Shown in pieces: positions 25,355 through 37,900 of a stretch of DNA of 64,000 bases. The DNA is from Gloeopeniophorella convolvens (taxonomy: Eukaryota > Basidiomycota > Agaricomycetes > Russulales): NCBI GenBank assembly GCA_022496205.1, contig WTXD01000045.1:1-64000 (forward strand), in the 5' to 3' direction. How positions within the stretch are numbered: position 1 is the first letter of the stretch; every line of letters begins with the position of its first letter. The position numbers and the translations under genes were made by a program. The notes below the pieces were generated by a model. It was not told where the DNA came from, made no database searches, and saw nothing but the letters and a program-made list of their open reading frames with translations.

Positions 25355-26044
25355 GTTTACTAACGCGGTCGGTAGCGTGGTGGTGGCGTCCACCACGTAC
25401 AACGCATATGCGTGGTTGATTTATGGTGATATAGCGGGAACTCCGCACGATCATTTGTGTTCTGTATGTTCAATTTCTGGTCACCGTAGTCGGTTTAGTA
25501 TAGTCTGTAATCATCTACATCGCTATCTCGGTATAAAGCGATCTGTTCTCTTAGTTCTGACGTGCGGACTTCATCGAGGACTGGACGCCTCCGGCGTTGA
25601 AGGTGGCAGGACGGCGTCGAATGCGGCCGCCGCGGCGATCATGGAGTACGGCGTGGAGGAGCTCGATCGAAAACTCAGAACCTGCTCGGAACAAACGGGT
25701 TGTGCTGCGTTCGCTGGAGTGGTGGCTACAGAGGCACAGGTAGCTAAGCGAGACAAGCCATCCGAGTATAGTATCATTGAAGGAACCGGTAAGTAAGAAT
25801 GTGAGCGTTGTAAGCGTATCAAGGAACCGATGAAGAAACCACAAGGTGAGTCGACGGAGACGACGGGGAAAACAAGCGGCGATACAATATGCCAGGCAAT
25901 AATGGTATAACAAGACGATATCCGGAGCTCTCGTATACGTATACGTTCGATTGCAACACGCAGAACTAGAAACAAGTATCCAGAGGGGAGCATGCACGCG
26001 CTTACGTTTGGCCGGAGGCAGTGGTAGACGGTTGACGATGTGGC
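25355..26044. other. Intergenic, nothing firm
   Basis: A plus-strand frame near 25.56-25.80 kb encodes an Ala- and Glu-rich peptide, and the minus strand is also open. Neither has splice or motif support. It contains the 3' flank of CCCH-A. Confidence 0.4.
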
Positions 26045-26823
26045 CTAGTTGGCGAACAGCTCGAAGCCAGTGGGTGTCACGTAGCCGAGGCGGTCGCCGC
26101 CCACTGGGACCGGGAAGTACGTAGTCCCGCCAACAGTGCGAGGAATATTGGCATGGCCTGCAGTGCAATCAGTGATCGCGCTCAAAGCGAGGACTCGAAA
26201 GGAGCACTCACGGGGACCGCGACGAGACTTGAACTGGGCAGAGCCCAGAAGGAACGGGCCGGGTGGAACGGGGCTGGCACAAGCGCTGCTCGTGACAGAC
26301 GACGACGCGAAGGCTCCCTCGGAGACCACAGACGAGGGGCGCGTCAGGCGAGAAAAATCGTGAAGGCTACATGCGCTCATGTCAGCATCCTGCCATAAGC
26401 TCAACAGCCTGGAGAAGCTGCGGTACTCACAAATGGCACGCGGTGCCCCAGGGACACCAGCCGCGGTGATGCTCGAAATGCTTGCAGACCTTCCTGGAAC
26501 GTTCCTCGAGGATCTCGGGCGGGACATACTTGCTGCTTGCAGCGCGAGGCGGGATGGCCCTGGCCCATGGGAGCGGAGCAGGCGCGGCGGGGTACATCAT
26601 CGGGCCCGGGACGGGGTAGCCAATAAAGGGAGGTTGCACCATCCTGGGAGGAATATCGTACACCGGGGGAGCAAGGTCGACGTGCTGGGGGAATCCGTAT
26701 GGGCGAAGGGGCAGAGGAGCATGAGCTGTGAAGAGAGGCAATGGGCAAGGAGGGATGCAGCAGTTAGCATAAAGTCGACAGCAGCGACAAATGAATAAAC
26801 GCACTGTAGATGGGAGAAGACAT
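26045..26823 (-). CDS. Single CCCH zinc-finger protein (CCCH-A)
   Basis: Exons 26823..26805, 26725..26431, 26366..26212 and 26157..26045 give 193 aa. The N-terminal ~80 residues are Pro-rich. One CCCH finger follows: C87, C97, C103, H107 (C-X9-C-X5-C-X3-H), ending CHFLHD. The second intron splits the Phe codon of this finger at phase 2. The C-terminus carries a box, NIPRTVGGTTYFPVPVGG then RLGYVTPTGFEL, matched in the next gene (CCCH-B). CCCH fingers usually bind RNA, so a role in mRNA handling is likely but inferred. Exon 1 is only 19 nt. The short, Pro-rich form with one finger resembles its neighbour at 27.8-28.6 kb, pointing to local duplication. Confidence 0.83.
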
Positions 26824-27787
26824 GGTCTTTGTTCGATTGTGTCTTTGAGTCGTCCGTTAGGTGCACGCGAGAGCGTCGTAAGGTGGTTGCAGGAGAAGAT
26901 GATGGATGGGACACGATGAAAGCAGGTGATGGGTGTTCACTTGGAAGTGAGGATGGGAAGCGATAATGAAGCACATGGCGCCTTTTATAGAGAGATTGAG
27001 ACAAAGATAGCTGGGACACAGTGATTTCTACGGCAATAAGACCTTGCCACAAGTTGAAAGACGCGACGAGCTCAGGACACAGCGACACTCTCCACAAGTT
27101 CCTGTGACACACGCACGTGATATCACGTGATGCAGGATGTGCTGTGGCCGTCATTGTTCTCTCGCTTCCTGGACCTCGGTTACCCGCGTCGCTTTTGTTC
27201 GTGCAATGTGAAACATCGTCGTCACTCCACAGTGGCTGTACTTTCCACGTCTGGTGGCGACGTCCCCCAGAGCTCAAACCAAGTAACAGTCCGTGCGGCA
27301 GCCATGCGACGAATTTGAGGAACAATATGCACAAGCAGCACAATCAGAGCACGCCGCGCAGGGCAGGATATGCTGGGTCCCGCAAAGAGGTATATTTAGG
27401 TTGACCCAGTAAACAGTTGCGCTATAGGTCGCGATGAAATACCCTTCAATACATTTGAGTCATGGTCAACGCGGCAATATGAGTCGGAGGTCCTGGCTAT
27501 GACCAGACATCCAAAACACCAACTATCCAAGCGCAGATGTACATGCGATAATAAAAGGACAATAACCAGACCTGCGACGAACGTATACCGATAAGCATAA
27601 TTCGAGAGCAATCTGCAAGCGCGTCAAGCATGCGAGAGCTAAAGATGGTGTTTAAGAATAACGCGGACGCGTTTGTTGATGTGGGTGGACCATCTTCAAT
27701 ATTGTTCAATCCAGTCGGTAGCATTAACTTGGCGGGACTTCAGTCGGTGGTAGGATAACAGACGAGGAGCTTCTTCGTTGGAAGAGT
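26824..27787. other. Upstream region of CCCH-A and downstream flank of CCCH-B
   Basis: Contains the CCCH-A TATA element (26992-26999) and CACGTGATATCACGTGA near 27113-27129, a palindromic pair of CACGTG-type cores. No gene was seen. Confidence 0.5.
26992..26999 (-). promoter_or_regulatory. TATA box of CCCH-A
   Basis: TATAAAAG on the minus strand, about 170 nt upstream of the CCCH-A start codon. The match is good, but the distance implies a long 5' leader. Confidence 0.4.
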
Positions 27788-28591
27788 TCAGGTATAGCGG
27801 AGGCTGGCAAGCTTGAGGCCATTGGGCATGACGAAGCCCACCCGTTCGTCACCGACTTTGACTGGGAAGTACACCGTGCCGCCAATAGCACGCGGGACAT
27901 TCGTCTTGTCTGTGATGACAGCGATCAACGACTGTAGCATTCGCAGCAAATAGAAGCACTTACAGGCTACCTCAACGGGGGAGCCGCGGCGAAGCTCGAA
28001 GGTCCCAGCCCGTGACGCGTGGCCGTTAGAAGAGACAGTCGATCCGAGGCTCGAATTGCGAGATGCGGTGGAGTCAGGGCGAGAAACGATGCTCCAGTCG
28101 TGCATACTGCCCCAGCGTCAACTATATATCTTATTCGGCGGTGGGATCGGGACTCACAAATGACATTTCTCCGCGTACGGACACCAACCTTTGTGCCGCT
28201 GGAAGTGGACGCACGGGATCCGCTTGCGTCTCTCAAGCTCAGCATGAGGGATGAACGCAGGCGCGGTGGCCTTGAGTTGGATGGGAGCAGGGGTAGGTGG
28301 GGGCGCAGGGGGCGGGACGCGTCCCGAGCGTAGAGGAGATGAGGGACACCAGCCTGCATTTGCCTGATGCTGAGGCAGAGGTGGGTAGTTGAAAGAATAA
28401 GCAGATTCAGGGGCGGTCGGCTGTGGGCCATTGACCGCCGCGGGAAGATACTGCGAGGGAGCAAGCGGGCGCGGAGCCGTGTGGGTGCCTTGAGCATTAG
28501 ACGGTGCGCGAAGTCCCTGGGAAAAGACGATGGCCGGATCGCCAGAACGGAACATGGTAGGAGTAGAGGGGCCGGAGGAGGTAGGGTACAT
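27788..28591 (-). CDS. Single CCCH zinc-finger protein (CCCH-B)
   Basis: Exons 28591..28158, 28106..27964 and 27909..27788 give 232 aa. The N-terminus is Pro/Gln-rich and disordered. The finger is C127, C137, C143, H147 (C-X9-C-X5-C-X3-H, ending CHFMHD), with the same phase-2 intron inside its Phe codon as CCCH-A. The C-terminus ends with the box NVPRAIGGTVYFPVKVGDER then GFVMPNGLKL, clearly homologous to that of CCCH-A. It has lost, or never had, the small first exon of CCCH-A. The start at 28591 is the first ATG in frame; a second Met lies 12 codons downstream. Probable RNA-binding protein; target unknown. Confidence 0.83.
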
Positions 28592-29738
28592 TGTTGTGCA
28601 GGTGAGATGTAAGCGATGTACGAGTGTGACGAGATGTCCGATGAGGGCCACTGCGGGGCCCCAGGTTTTATACATCCTCGGACTGTATAATCCTGCGGAC
28701 GGTGGCGAGGACACACGAAAAGGCGCCAGCCACAACCCGCCCACCGAACGGGCACGTGTGGCGCGTCTCCACGTCGATAGGGTCGGGAATTCAGATTCAC
28801 GATCGCGCTCCCGTCGAGGCCTGGTGCCATATTTCGTTGCGGACAAGCCGAGACGACCATAGTGTGCCATCTGGTTAGACGAGTCGGCATCAGAGGGACA
28901 GCGCTGAAGTCGTGCCAATGGGACGCACTTTTCACTGAACGGAAACCTGCTCTAAGCCATGACCCTCAGGTCAACTGTTCGGTTATTGAGGCGCCTTCAT
29001 TCATCGTCACGGCCTGTAGCTCTCGGGGGTGGCGGGACATGATGATCAGGGTTCCCGGGGCGCGAAGACACGAGAAACTGTCGGCGGACACTTGCGAGAC
29101 TGCCTGCGTGTCATGGTCGGGGAGATGATGCGATTCAATGCGGCCTCGGCAGGGGACATAATGCTTGAGTTTTGCCGTACATGAGCTTGAATCCCGGGGG
29201 TGTGGAGAGTGCGCTGGGTAGAAATTGGTCCCCACAGTTATGCCACGCGGCGCGGGACAAGTCGCGGTGGACCCTGGTGGACCCAAACCGGCAGGCCTCA
29301 TTCCAAATCTAGAGCAGGCTCCGAAGGAGTTCCCACGGCCCCGGCACTGCCGGAGGCTCCCGGGAGTCTCTCAGCTGCCTCCGGCGATGTCGATACCAGT
29401 CGAATGGGCATTGGAACCCTCCTGCACGCACTTCAGAAATAGGGAATTGCAGGAGGGAGATGCCCTCTTTTACTGTAAGGATTCTCAGCCACTATTGCTA
29501 TTGTGGCAGAGTATTCCAGCCCAGCCTAGCTGCGCAGAACTCCGAAAAGACTGAGACCCTGCTCGACAAGCAGACTATATATCCTGTCAGTGGGAACGTT
29601 GCCCATAGCTCTATACTCACGATCGCCAAGGCGCATGAATATGCCAACACCAGATCTGTGCATCATTAAAGATAAACGAAGCTCATACATATATTGTACA
29701 CGGTATATCCTGTCGCCACGAGGAAGCATGATGCGCGA
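28592..29738. other. Upstream region of CCCH-B
   Basis: Holds the CCCH-B TATA element. Short frames on both strands have no motif. Confidence 0.5.
28666..28672 (-). promoter_or_regulatory. TATA box of CCCH-B
   Basis: TATAAAA on the minus strand about 75-80 nt upstream of the CCCH-B start codon, a normal spacing for a fungal TATA element with a short leader. Confidence 0.45.
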
Positions 29739-30916
29739 CTAGTAAAATTCATCCTCAGTATCTGTGGTCGATTCAAAGTCGGACCAACTCTGCGCAGTAT
29801 GTAAGTTCACCACTGATGGCGGGTGGTTCGAGCAATGTGGCACATACCTTTCGCCTAACCAGCCGGGGTTTCTCGAGGTCCGACCCTGACACAACATCCT
29901 CATACGTCACAGAGCGCATGAGTTTTTCAAAGTCGACCGACTCCCGCCGGATGAACGGGTAAAGTGGCATCTCGTCAACAAGGACCGCCAGGGAAGGTAG
30001 TTCGTGCTCAGCGGGTGTTGGGGAGGGTTGGGAACTGGGTACAGGAAGCGGCACGTGTGCGGATCCACGCTGGCGTGGTGAGATCGAAGTCTCAGCGCTG
30101 CCCAAGTAAGAGGATTGAGGCGAAGGTGAGCTCAGGGGTACGGATGAGGCAGGTTTGCTTCCGCAAGGATTACGCTTGATCGGGACGGTTAGCCTGACAG
30201 CGCGCCCTTTACTTTGGGTCGGCGCTTTGGGTGCTGCAGAAGATCTCGCGGTCCTGCGGTGCTCTGAGCGAAAATTGGAGCGGCCACGAGTGGGTTCGAC
30301 GTCGGGGGTATGAGGGCGAGGTGCCAAAGCTAACAATCGGAGATGTTCGACCGGATGCTTCATTGGACAGGAACCGGTACGAGGACACGTGAGCCCTAGA
30401 GCGCATGGCGTGTACTTCATGTCTACTGTCGATTAAAACGGGTTTGATGGGAGAGGACTTCAAGTATCACGTACAAGGTCTAGGGTCCGCGGGATGCATG
30501 TACATGCACTCCTCGCTGCTCCGCTTGCATAACCCTTGTACATACTCGTAGCAATGACCCACTTGTGCCTTTTGCGTTGTTTGTTTGCCCATGGCGACGA
30601 CCAATTCCGTATCATGAATGCTGGTGCCACATGAGCTGGGAGGCCAAAGTCGTAGATGAAGCACTCACAAGACACATTCTGAACCCCTCGCACAACGCAG
30701 CTTTTGGGTGTAATGTCTGCACAGCACGGTCCTGTACGCGATGTCCCTGGGTGTGGCCAACCGTGGCGCGCGAACGGGCGCGGTCTTCGAGAGGGAGCTT
30801 ACAAGGGGAGTGGCTGATCGAGTTGTCGGTGGCGAGGCAGGGCATGGTTCCTGGGTCTGTGCTGGCTCCCGCTCCTCAATATAGTGGAGGTCCTGCATCT
30901 TCGTCATGTTGGACAT
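29739..30916 (-). CDS. Triple CCCH zinc-finger protein (CCCH-C)
   Basis: Exons 30916..30669, 30620..30475, 30422..29848 and 29789..29739 give 339 aa. Three fingers: C66/C75/C81/H85 (C-X8-C-X5-C-X3-H), C106/C114/C121/H125 (X7, X6, X3) and C138/C144/C150/H154 (X5, X5, X3). The first finger is split by a phase-2 intron at the same Phe codon as in CCCH-A and -B. A phase-1 intron just before KYTPC matches the one in CCCH-D. The last ~180 residues are Ser/Pro-rich and end in an acidic tail (DFESTTDTEDEFY). A TTG eight codons upstream is in frame but the ATG at 30916 is the better start. Tandem CCCH fingers commonly bind RNA; the target is unknown. Confidence 0.85.
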
Positions 30917-33242
30917 CTTCAAGTGCGATGGTCTTGCCAAGCCTCACTTTCTCAGGCCGCAGATCGGAGGGAAATAGTATGGATGTCTCGAGAACCCATC
31001 GCAGTCCCATTTATACTCGGACAATGGTCCGCTCTGATGCGTATTGTGGCACTGAGCCTACAAAGCGCCTCTTCATGAACAGCACGGCCATAAGATCAAG
31101 GCGACAGCTGGCGGCCTCCACGAAACGAGGGGCCTTTCAACAATAACCTGGATCAAAGCGCACTGACAACCTGGTCAGCGCATGATGTTTGCCGGTAGCA
31201 GTGACATACCGGGCCATTCAGAACACGGCGTCGAACCGACTATTCGAAAAGTAGTCTGGAAATTATCTCGTAGGGGCAGCGCGTCTTTCCCCGGGCGCCT
31301 AGGTACATATAGACCAGTTGGCTTGTGGAAATCATGGATCGTGGCAGAGGGAGTCAGAGACCAAGATGGCTATTGTCCAGTTACGTGGGATGCTGTCAAC
31401 GTGGTGAGCGCGAAACTGGACGGCTCTGGACGAATCCGTTTGGGAACCCGACCGCGGCCGTCGCCGGTCCGGCGCTTATATGACTCACGCCTACTCCCGA
31501 ACACCGCCACCGTCAGCGCGACGTCCTGCGACGTCCCGGCTTGGTCCCGGCGGCGCCGGGCCCACAATCGACAGCAGAACCCAACTATCGAATCAATTTC
31601 AAGTCGAGTTTCATACTATATCGCGCCTTCGATGCGATAATCGTTGTTAAGTGGGTCTGCGCGCAATACCTCGATCGCCGGCATGTCTGCAGGCTACAGG
31701 ACGTTGGCTTGTCGCACTGGACACTCGCGCAGCCACCATGCGCGCTCCCCAGATCACTGCGCTCTGACGGTGGCCCACGGTGCCGTTTGTGTCTCACAGC
31801 TTACCTTGAGTCTATCTGATGCCTGCTCTTAGCTCGGACAATCCAGGGCTCCATTCACAAGTCTTCGTTAGTCCACCTAACAACGCCTCTCCAACTTCGA
31901 TCATCGAACCCTCTCTCGTTCTGCGACGAGCCCACACTCCCGGACTGAATTTCCATGCCGACTATGGGGCCCTCCCGGCCCCACACATACTCAGATCTCC
32001 TGACGGGAACATTCTCTCGATCTTGCGTGAACTATTATTGGAAGATCTCCTAGCCTCCGAGCTGTTGTGGAATCGCCAGCACTGATCGCAGGAACATTCC
32101 TCTTGCGATTTCGACCCCGCCTCGAGGGTCGTGATTTACTTGATCTGCTAGCGTCCAGTATGGACTGCCTGAGCAATCGCAAGCGCTAGAGAGTTGCAAG
32201 AGAGCTTGGCTCAACCTCGGGCTTTCAATCAGCGAACGGCTGGCACGCTATCCTCGCATCGACGATGTAGTCAAGCATTTGGCGAAGTTCATCATACAAG
32301 ACGACTTCGTCATTTCATTGTAGCTCAACCCCGCAGGTACAGCTGTATCGATGACCACTGGCTTCTCGAATGCTGCGGTTTCGTGTGGGTTTCCTGCTGG
32401 ATTTGCTCGTACACTGTTCACGGTACTGCAGGATCGTTATTTATGTAGGGCTCTGTACTGAGTTAGGCATCAGCCATCTACATTCTTATGACTGTTCCCT
32501 ATCACTTATCATCCTCAAGAGTTCAATAAGAAGCCACTGCAGTCTGTCATTGCCATCTGGGAGAACACTGTCCGATAATCGTGAGTAGTGCTAAATTCAA
32601 AGGCGGCCCAACCACCCCACAGCACCGGTCCGCCAACTTGTTCAAGGGTCCCGAGTATCAAGCGGCGCTGCGTCAACAGTGGATATCTGGTGACAGCTGA
32701 GGACCGGAGGCTCCGGGCCTTGGACGGGACGGGGACGGGGACTGGCCTCCGTTAGCGCCGACTGGCCAACTGGGCGTCAAACCTGGTTGCACGGGCTCCC
32801 AACCCTGGCCTCGCCGGGACGTTGAGCTTCAAGCTTCAGCAACACTCGGACCGTGCATCCATCCCCCGCGGAAAGTTGGTTCAGTTGCCAGCGCGCGCGC
32901 TCGGAGGTATGGTATGCAATTGTGATCCCCGGGTGCCTCTGCGATGTTCATATAGTGCCGCTCGCCTCAACACCACCAGCTTGGAGCGGTAGTGCAGTTT
33001 AAGCAGCGCCTGATGCAAAAGAGGCTACGAGCCGTGAGACTTCCGGACCAGACAATCCCACTCTTGTCATGCGAACGCACTTCTAAAATTGCTAGCGAAT
33101 AACTACCTATGTATGTTGCGATGGTGTGATTGTTGATTGTATGAATATGCAAAGATATGTTTCCGCGTCTCGAACAGTGCCGCCAACCAGTATTGCCAGC
33201 GCCACCGGACCGCGGCCTCCAACTATTTACCCCCCGGTACTT
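30917..33242. other. Intergenic between CCCH-C and FAD2 copy 1
   Basis: Contains the CCCH-C TATA element and a small GGGAC-rich run near 32.73 kb. A plus-strand frame 31819..32085 looks mildly protein-like but has no joined exon. Confidence 0.45.
31009..31015 (-). promoter_or_regulatory. TATA box of CCCH-C
   Basis: TATAAAT on the minus strand about 93 nt upstream of the CCCH-C start codon. Confidence 0.4.
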
Positions 33243-34952
33243 CTACTTCTGCTTGTCGGACTCAGCCAAGGCGGGGATCTCCTCTTTCTTGGCGGGGCGC
33301 GCGCGGGCGAGACCGTTCGCGTCCTTGTAGAAGATCACTTCTCCCTCATCCTCGACGAAGCGGCACGCGCGCCAGTTGCGGTACATCTCAGCCCAGCTGC
33401 AGGGGCCGCCGTAGAGGCTCATTCCGTGCTTGGCAGCGAGGTTGCAGATAGCATCCGAGGCCTCCCAGCTAAAATGTATATCAGTATATGTCAACCATCT
33501 GAGGATTAACGGCTGCAGACGTACGCGTTGTAGTGGGGAATGCGGCTGGAGACGTGGTGAGCGACGTGGGTCTCAGCAATGCCGTGCATCGAGAAGGCTC
33601 CGAGCCAGGTGAAGAAGGGGCCCATATCGCCCATCAGGTTGCGGTTGAATGTAGTAAGAGCACCACGCGCGAAGCTGTACTCGGAAGCACGGTAGTGGGG
33701 GAGCATGGGATCAGTGTGGTGGAGGTACGTGAAGAGGATAAGCCAGTGGTTGACCCTGGATCAGACATGATGAGCGGTGACTTCTCGCACGGACAGGCGC
33801 ATGCATACCAGAGGTAGGGAACGAGGTAGACGCGGAACACCTCCAAGAAACCAACCTGGAGGGAGTAGTAAATGACAGCGGCGGCCCACGCAACGACGCC
33901 GAGATCCGAGATGATGATCTGAGTTGCCTGGTGAGGTGCGAAGAACTTGCCCCAGGGGTTGAAGTCTGCATGGTGCTCCGTTCAGAATCCTCAAAGTCAT
34001 CGAGGCCAGTGCTCATACGTACGGCTCGCAACCGGGGGATCGCCGTAGAGGTGCACCTGGCCGAAGGCGTTGAACAACAAGTAGTTGGGGAAGCCGAAGA
34101 GCTATTATCACGATGTGTAAGACAAAGGAGAGCAGAGGCAGGGGGTGGTTCGTACCAGGTAGGCGAAAGTGTTCCAAGCACCGACGATGGGAGAGTCACC
34201 AAGGGCTTCCCTGAGCTGGCTCTGAACGTCATGGTGGATGTGGTCGCCCTCGAGAGTCTCCTTGGACGGGTCAAGGGCGGGGAGACCAAGCTGGGAACGG
34301 GTCCAGGGGACGTAGTTCTCATCGAGAGTCATGTGGCCGGTCGAAGCATGGTGCTTAGCGTGGGTGATGCGCCATGAGTGGTAGGGGGCACCGAGGCTAG
34401 AGGGATAACGTAAGCGCGATGCCTTGGTACGCTATATAGGAAAGTACCTCGAATGTAAGACCCAGCCGACAAAGTTGTTGAGATTCTTGTATTCCGAGAA
34501 AGACTGGTGGCCGCATTCGTGACCGATAACCCAAAGACCGCAGGCCCAGGTTCCGGCGAAGAACCCGTATGTGGACCAGAGTGCAATGTTTGCGGCAGTG
34601 TAGAGCCACGGAGATGGGAGGGAAATGTGCTCCGGGGTCAAGTAGGGCTGCGCAAGACGGGTGAGCTTGTAGCACGCCGCAATACAAGCCAAATCCTGGA
34701 AGCTTCACGGAGTTCAATAATGGTTACTCAGCATGGCAGCAAACACAAGTGGCTTACATGTAGTACGTCGACTTGATAGCAGAGCGCTTGAAGCAGTGGG
34801 GACTGCAAGGCGCATTAGTCTCTGCAACATGCTCGATACGCTGCTGGCACTCACGGGACCGAGTCCAACAGCTGCTTGATGGTCAAGTCAGGGATGACGA
34901 CCGGCTTTTGGTCCACGACGGCGGTGACCCCGTTGGTTGATACGGTCTTCAT
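33243..34952 (-). CDS. FAD2: Delta-12 fatty acid desaturase (FAD2-type), copy 1
   Basis: Eight exons on the minus strand (34952..34855, 34802..34758, 34702..34448, 34396..34156, 34101..34023, 33965..33809, 33755..33525, 33468..33243) give 443 aa. The three di-iron His boxes are present: HECGH near 109-113, HAKHH near 145-149 and HVAHH near 355-359. PYHSWRITH before the second box and PHYNAWEAS after the third are typical of FAD2. Several hydrophobic helices mark an ER membrane protein. It should insert the second double bond into oleoyl chains to make linoleate. A paralogue with the same intron positions lies 3.8 kb away on the other strand. Delta-12 versus other FAD2-like regiospecificity is assigned by family resemblance. 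Confidence 0.92.
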
Positions 34953-37900
34953 GTCGGACGAGAGATGAGGAACTCTGAAGAGGTAGAAGAGGCTGCGCTG
35001 TCTGTACCAGGAGCTCTGCCTTCGAATGAGTATAGAGGCCAAACATTATATACTGAATGTACTTGACGCTCTTGTCTTGCACAAGTCCTCGATGGAGCTG
35101 AGCATCCTTGTCGTTGGGGAGCTGATTTGTGGGGATGTGCCGAGTGCGGATTAGACGGCCTCCTTGAGAGCTAGACTCGCCGCCCAGTTGCGTGCACGAG
35201 TCCAACTCCTGACGCTCTGCAACAAGTCTGCGGGAAGCATGCTGGGGCTTATGCAATTTGCGGGATCGCGTCGTACCGGCAAGCTGGTGGCGGCGTTCCT
35301 GGGCAAGTGGTAATCACATGCTGCACATAGCTGCAGGAATCAACGGCGTAATATTTCGTCTGCGCCGTCCAACTTGTCCTTGCATTTCTCCGATTCGTAC
35401 AGCAGCATTGCGTATACGGCAAGGAGGAAGCACCTAAAGCAATAATCTGCTATAGCACGGTCAATATCGTAGAAGATAGCATCATGATAGGAAGGTGTAC
35501 AGACCCAGGAGGGGACGAAGGCCAGCCAATAATACAACGGGATTTGCGAGGGCTCTCCCCACAGTTACCCCATTCATAATGCATAAAGCAGTGCATGCAA
35601 TGCATGATCCCAGATAGATCAGCAAATGGAAGCCGGTGACAAACTAAACAAGTCGCGTAGGCGCCGCAGACAAGCACCGTTTCGACCGAGCAAGCACCGC
35701 GGATCGACTTGAAATTTTCTCGGGCTTTGGACTCGAGAAGCGGTAATCTTAAGAGGCCGGTGTCATCGGCGCCAGCGAGAACACATGATGGGTGTCCAGT
35801 ATATGTAGTTAGGCGCAGCCCTCAGGGATCGCAGTGCGGTTTTTGCATTCAAAGCCAGTGGTATCTGCCCCTAGGGGGAGACCAAGAGCAAGCCCATGCC
35901 CACGAACTAGCGGGGGTCCGACGACTGCCAATGCCGTCCATGATCAGGTGCGTCCGCTACAGCGCTTAGTAGCACCGACTGTAAGGGGTTGAGTAACCAT
36001 ACTATGTATGCGGGAGCAACACCGATAGACGCTTACGGCTACACGGGGAGACACCGGCAAAGGAAGCAGCTCCGAAAGGACATGCCGTGACTTTGGGGCT
36101 TCTTGTTGACTATCTGATGCGATTTCTCGTCAGAGGTTGTAAACTTGTTTAAGTGTCAATCACAGTACCTTCACCGAAAAGGTAGGGCAGCGTGATCGGC
36201 GATCGACAAACGCCTCAGAACTTCTTAGCATCGTCCATTAATCCCTCTCCCTGCAGGCGTGTTCGCAGTTTTGAACGCCTGAGCGCGCATTTGCAGAAGG
36301 CAGACGCCTAGCATTCAATACGGAGCTTGAAGGGAAATAGTGAGACGCTGGGAGACAACCGGAGCGACGTATTAACGGGGCTTGCGAGTGCAGGCGATTC
36401 CTCCGGAATGAGATGCCATTCCGTAAACCGTTGTTGCCCGTCACCGGTGCGACACAGGATGCAGCCGAGGCCTGCAACGCCGCTACCCCAATGCCGCTGA
36501 ATTCATCTCCTTTGAGGGTGTCACACCCTGCGTGATGTTCACTACGAAGGCAGCCTGGCCCAGCGCTGCCGCCAGTCGTGTGCTAGCGCTACCGCCAACT
36601 TGTGGCCAAAGGTTTGAAAACAAGAAAATCGTTATCAGGATATTTGAATTCAGCTTCTTCGAGTTACAGTCTGTTACAGTATCATCGTAGCTCAGGGCAG
36701 CTAGAAGAGGGACCCACACCTCTCCGCGCGATAGCACTGGGTACTGATGGGTCCTTTCGAACGAGCGGCGCGGAATGCGCGTCGTGCTGGGGAGACCCGT
36801 CATGAGCCCGAACCTAGGGCTTGGCGGAGCAGAAACCTGGGCCCCCCCACGTTCCGGCATTGAATATTGAGGCCGGCAGGAGATATGATCCAGAGAGCTA
36901 TCTGCACGAATCAGTATTGGTTTTGAAAATCCTGATGGAAGATGGCAGACTCACAGGTTCAGGTCGTCCGCAGTTATTGACACGACTTCGAAATCAGCGA
37001 AGACAAGATATTGATGTCTTCCAACAGTTCGAATTCGTAGTACTATGCAACTCAATTTGGACCAGAGCCTTCATGGAATCTAGCGGCGGATCCGTAATGC
37101 AGGATTTTCATCGTGGAAGTCACCGCGGCAGTGGTGCTGAGTCAAGAATGGTTCATCGCGGGGTAAGCCACACGGCGCTGGCAAAACTTGCGTAAGCGCC
37201 CAAACAAGTCCACCCATGCGGGTGTCGGCCCGGGGCCTACTTACAGACTGCGCATGCGCGGCGCCGGACAGCGCCGTTCAAACGAACGTTCATCGTTGCC
37301 GCTGAGGCTGCCTGGGTGGGGACGATACGTAGACACCCGGTCTGCTAGACACTCCCGTCAGGCCTCCACCGGAAAATCATTACACCAACGGGCGTCAGGT
37401 CCATGAGGATACTGGCCTGGCGCCCCACTTTCTCCCACTTTGCGCTCTATTACTACTAGATCTCCGCGTCAAAGCATAACATCGTCTGGCAAGCTTCCCG
37501 GTTTCTGCACGCGTCGCCAAGAACACCCCCTTCGAAGACCTTGCCTGAACGGAACAATCCCACCACCCCAGGGCGTGTGAGGACCTCCTTCTCCCTCCGC
37601 ACCGACATCGCTTGGATCAGCCGTGCTCCCGCATGATGAATCGCGGTGAACTTCGGCCTTGATAATGGACGCCGTTTTTGATCGTTGCTCTCTGAAGCGC
37701 TCATTTCGTCGAGTAGTTCCTTTTGGCACCAACTATGCTAATGTTGAAACCCCCTGTCTCTATTCTCCGTCCCATTTCGGCGTCTTTAGGAGTTTTTGCT
37801 GGGTTCGACGCTGGCAACCCTTAGCAGTCCCACCTCGATCCAATTCGACGGCGTGCCCACCGCCGCTCGAGAGGCTGGTTGATTCGATAGTCTTCGGGCT

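Noticed and set aside
36483..37195. Open frames between the FAD2 genes as possible genes
   Set aside because: No domain, no splice partners and opposite-strand overlap; kept only as a note in the intergenic entry.
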